Shown here in pieces: positions 61,905 to 64,000 of a DNA stretch of 64,000 bases (position 1 is its first letter; each line of letters begins with the position of its first letter). The notes below the pieces were generated by a model, which was not told the DNA's origin, searched no databases, and worked only from the letters and a program-made list of their open reading frames with translations. Location of the stretch: contig NZ_JAAGLT010000016.1 in assembly GCF_010548275.1 (NCBI RefSeq), positions 140,688-204,687 of the forward strand, in the 5' to 3' direction. Made by a program: the position numbers and the translations under genes. The stretch is from Streptomyces sp. SID12488. Lineage in GTDB: Bacteria > Actinomycetota > Actinomycetes > Streptomycetales > Streptomycetaceae.

Positions 61905-62936
61905 TCAGCGGCGTCGCAGGTGGAACTGGCCGGGGGTGGACGACGGGACGCCCGTGAGGATCTCCCGGAGCCCACCGCTGACCACGTAGTCGCCGTACGG
62001 GGTCACGGCGACCGTCGTGGGGTCCTCGAACGGCCAGGTCTGGTCCTGCACCGTGCGCGCGGTACGCCAGCCGTCGGTGGACCGCAGCACCAGGACGGCG
62101 TCCCGGCTCTGGCGTCCGCCGGACAGCGACAGGTCGTTGGACGCGACGACCAGCGAGCCGTCCGGGCGCAGTGCGATGCCGTCGAGGGAGGCCGGCGCGT
62201 GGTCCAGGCGGACCTCGCTGACCTTCGGCCGCGCCGAGCCGGGGCGGTCGATGCGGAAGAGCCGGCCGCCGTCGTACTTGCCCATGAGGAGGAATCCGGC
62301 CGGGTGGTGGACGATGCCGTTCGGACCGGTGTCGTCGGTGAGGAAACGGTCGTCACGGAGGATGTTGAGCACCTTGCCGTCGCGGCTCACCGCGGTGACG
62401 GTGTCGATCCCGGTGTCGGTGACGTAGATGGTGCCGTCGCGGCCGACGGTGACGTCGTTGGCCCGCGGCAGGGGCTGCCCGTCGGAGAGGTCGACCAGGT
62501 GCTGTACGGCACCGGTGGCCAGGTCGAAGACACCGACTCCGGACACCGGGGGCAGCGACGGGTCCACGATGCCCATCAGCCGGAAGAAGTAGTCGGTGTA
62601 GGCGGCCAGTACCCGGCCGCGGGGCGCGTCCACCGTGAGGCCGAGCACCGACACCATGGCGAACGGGGCCACCAGCGGGGTGACCGAACCGTCCGCCTTG
62701 ACCACCGAGATGGTGCCCTGCGCGCTCGACCCCACGAGGAACGCCTTCCTCGTCGGGTCCCAGGCGACACCCTCCGGGTACACGCCCGGGGCGGTGACGG
62801 AGAGGGCGCGCGGCAGCGGGCAGCGGGCGGACCCGGCGAACGCGGGCAGTGGCACGGCGGCGAGCCCGCCGCCGATGGTGGCCGCGGTGGCGAGCCTCAG
62901 AAGAGTTCGGCGGGAGGCCGGGGCTGACGCGTCCAT
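61905..62936 (-). CDS. Secreted SMP-30/gluconolactonase-like beta-propeller
   Basis: About 343 residues. The N-terminus has a Tat-type signal (SRRTLLRLATAATIGGGLAA, AFA). The mature part is a six-bladed propeller of the SMP-30/gluconolactonase type: PEGVAWDPTRKAFLVGSS, ANDVTVGRDGTIYVTDTGID, DTGPNGIVHHPAGFLLMG and LDGIALRPDGSLVVASNDL, with Glu, Asn and Asp in the positions that bind the metal in family members. It may hydrolyse a lactone or act as a binding protein outside the cell. ATG 62936 has AAGGAG; ATG 62951 does not. Confidence 0.82.
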   Translation of the reverse strand: MDASAPASRRTLLRLATAATIGGGLAAVPLPAFAGSARCPLPRALSVTAPGVYPEGVAWDPTRKAFLVGSSAQGTISVVKADGSVTPLVAPFAMVSVLGLTVDAPRGRVLAAYTDYFFRLMGIVDPSLPPVSGVGVFDLATGAVQHLVDLSDGQPLPRANDVTVGRDGTIYVTDTGIDTVTAVSRDGKVLNILRDDRFLTDDTGPNGIVHHPAGFLLMGKYDGGRLFRIDRPGSARPKVSEVRLDHAPASLDGIALRPDGSLVVASNDLSLSGGRQSRDAVLVLRSTDGWRTARTVQDQTWPFEDPTTVAVTPYGDYVVSGGLREILTGVPSSTPGQFHLRRR

Positions 62937-63070
62937 GGTGTGCTCCTTCATACGGTGGCGAAGACGGGAAGTCGGCCGGGCCGAAGCGCGGTGGAGGCGG
63001 GCTCAGGGCCGTCGGATGCCCGTCGCTGGAGGGGAAACCGCCGGGTCCGGCTGTCCACCGGCCGGTGAGA

Positions 63071-63125
63071 AGCGTCGCGAGCCGCTCTGGAGAACCGCTG
63101 AACCACCGCTGAACCACCCCTGTGA
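63071..63125 (-). promoter_or_regulatory. SARP-type promoter element I (beta-propeller/MMPL-2)
   Basis: On the minus strand GTTCAGC, GTTCAGC and CTCCAGA at 11-bp steps (with a looser fourth copy), then 9 bases to GACGCT at 63076-63071. It has the most repeat copies of the set. Confidence 0.65.
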
Positions 63126-63171
63126 ACGGGCCGGGGGGGGTGGACGCCGTCGCGAGAAGGGCGCGGAGGGC

Positions 63172-63205
63172 GCTTTGGCCCGGCTCAAGGCTGCCTGCCT
63201 AGCGT
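63172..63205 (+). promoter_or_regulatory. SARP-type promoter element J (2-oxoacid oxidoreductase)
   Basis: CTTTGGC and CTCAAGG, 11 bp apart, then 9 bases to TAGCGT, a good -10 box, 59 bases before the start codon. The heptad core is almost identical to element F read on the same strand. Confidence 0.65.
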
Positions 63206-63264
63206 CCTGGTAGGTCAGCGCACCCAGCGGCGCCGGACAGCGGAAGCCAGAGGAGACGAGTCGC

Positions 63265-64000
63265 GTGACGGTAGACACCGTGGACATCGAAGAGGCCGAG
63301 CCGGTGCCGGCCGGGATCCACACCAAGGACGTGCGCCGCCTGGACCGGGTCGTCATCAGGTTCGCGGGCGACTCCGGTGACGGTATGCAGCTCACCGGCG
63401 ACCGGTTCACCTCCGAGACCGCGTCGTTCGGGAACGATCTGTCGACTCTGCCGAACTTCCCCGCCGAGATCCGGGCGCCGGCAGGCACGCTGCCCGGGGT
63501 CTCCTCGTTCCAGCTGCATTTCGCCGACCACGACATCCTGACCCCCGGCGACGCGCCGGACGTGCTGGTCGCGATGAACCCGGCCGCGCTGAAGGCGAAC
63601 ATCGCCGATGTACCGCGCGGCGCGGAGATCATCGTCAACACGGACGAGTTCACCGAACGGGCCATGAAGAAGGTGGGCTACGACGCGAGTCCGCTGGAGG
63701 ACGGCTCGCTCGACGGGTACAGCGTCCACCCGGTGCCGTTGACCACCCTGACCGTCGGGGCGCTGAAGGAGTTCGCGCTCTCCCGCAAGGAGGCCGAGCG
63801 CAGCAAGAACATGTTCGCGCTGGGCCTGTTGAGCTGGATGTACCACCGACCGACCGAGGGCACCGAGAAGTTTCTGAAGGCCAAGTTCGCCAAGAAGCCC
63901 GAGATCGCGGCGGCGAACATCGCCGCGTTCAGGGCCGGTTGGAACTTCGGGGAGACCACGGAGGACTTCGCGGTCAGTTACGAGGTCGCGCCGGCCACCA
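63265..64000 (+). CDS. 2-oxoacid:ferredoxin oxidoreductase alpha subunit (partial)
   Basis: The first 245 codons of a KorA-type subunit. The gamma-like domain opens with RVVIRFAGDSGDGMQLTGDR, then SSFQLHFADHDILTPGDAPD and LVAMNPAALKANIADVPRG; the pyruvate/2-oxoglutarate oxidoreductase alpha domain follows outside the window. The enzyme makes acyl-CoA from a 2-oxoacid and reduces ferredoxin. The GTG at 63265 has AGGAG upstream. A beta-subunit gene is expected just beyond the edge. The presence of a SARP-type promoter element suggests it may serve the pathway, for example by reducing the ferredoxin used by the P450; central metabolism is the alternative. Confidence 0.88.
   Translation, partial: MTVDTVDIEEAEPVPAGIHTKDVRRLDRVVIRFAGDSGDGMQLTGDRFTSETASFGNDLSTLPNFPAEIRAPAGTLPGVSSFQLHFADHDILTPGDAPDVLVAMNPAALKANIADVPRGAEIIVNTDEFTERAMKKVGYDASPLEDGSLDGYSVHPVPLTTLTVGALKEFALSRKEAERSKNMFALGLLSWMYHRPTEGTEKFLKAKFAKKPEIAAANIAAFRAGWNFGETTEDFAVSYEVAPAT

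Noticed and set aside
59373..62927. An 1,184-codon plus-strand open frame
   Set aside because: It is antisense to the MMPL-2 and beta-propeller genes; the product is low-complexity Arg/Gly/His/Asp sequence without domains.
1..64000. CRISPR arrays, tRNA or rRNA genes, insertion sequences, integrase or attachment sites
   Set aside because: No regularly spaced repeats with unique spacers, no cloverleaf or rRNA-like stretches, and no transposase or integrase motifs were seen on reading both strands.

Overview
The window is very GC-rich (AT-rich only in a few spots), has strongly G/C third-position codon bias, many 4-base ATGA/GTGA gene overlaps, GTG and TTG starts, Tat and lipoprotein signals, a SARP regulator and an AfsA-type gene. 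This points to a Streptomyces-like actinomycete. No rRNA, tRNA, CRISPR array or insertion sequence was seen.

Region 1 (1-3.1 kb): a family 2A encapsulin operon on the minus strand, made of the shell protein and a cysteine desulfurase cargo with a long disordered N-terminal extension (its C-terminus lies outside the window). It is divergent from a LysR regulator. Region 2 (3.1-7.5 kb): an NMT1/SsuA-type ABC importer (lipoprotein, ATPase, two permeases) behind a gene-poor 800-base stretch. Region 3 (7.6-15 kb): a minus-strand MacB-like export operon (lipoprotein, HlyD-type adaptor, ATPase, FtsX-type permease), divergent from an OmpR-type response regulator, a sensor kinase and a lipoprotein. 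Direct repeats in the shared promoter suggest the regulator controls both arms. Two secreted proteins follow (15.0-16.8 kb).

Region 4 (16.9-30.2 kb): a polymorphic-toxin island. A 2,700-residue secreted RHS/YD-repeat protein carries an internal ricin-like lectin, a Hint self-cleavage domain and a short Cys-rich toxin tip. It is translationally coupled to a SUFU-type immunity gene and followed by a second small candidate immunity gene. A DNRLRE/FG-GAP secreted partner is transcribed divergently. The tip and immunity genes and the divergent promoter are AT-richer than the surroundings.

Region 5 (30.4-64 kb): a large biosynthetic locus that I do not recognise as any known cluster. One part looks like a TOMM/azole RiPP system: an NHLP-like precursor candidate, a fused E1-like/YcaO cyclodehydratase and a SagB-type dehydrogenase. 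Another part looks like acyl-carrier-protein chemistry: an AMP ligase, a PLP decarboxylase fused to an ACP, two KASIII-like acyltransferases with altered active sites and a type II thioesterase. Oxidative tailoring (P450, two flavin monooxygenases), an SRPBCC protein, four exporters (two MMPL, two MFS), a secreted beta-propeller, an AfsA/HAD signalling set, a SARP and a NarL-type two-component pair surround these. A 2-oxoacid:ferredoxin oxidoreductase alpha subunit runs off the right edge.

The main new observation is a set of near-identical promoter elements. Each has two heptads like CTNNAGC exactly 11 bp apart, nearly always followed 9 nt later by a hexamer resembling the -10 box. They lie upstream of the MMPL, monooxygenase, P450, membrane protein, KASIII operon, both MFS, thioesterase and beta-propeller genes and of the oxidoreductase at the edge. 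This is the architecture bound by SARP regulators and it delimits a probable regulon of the SARP gene at 47.8-48.7 kb.
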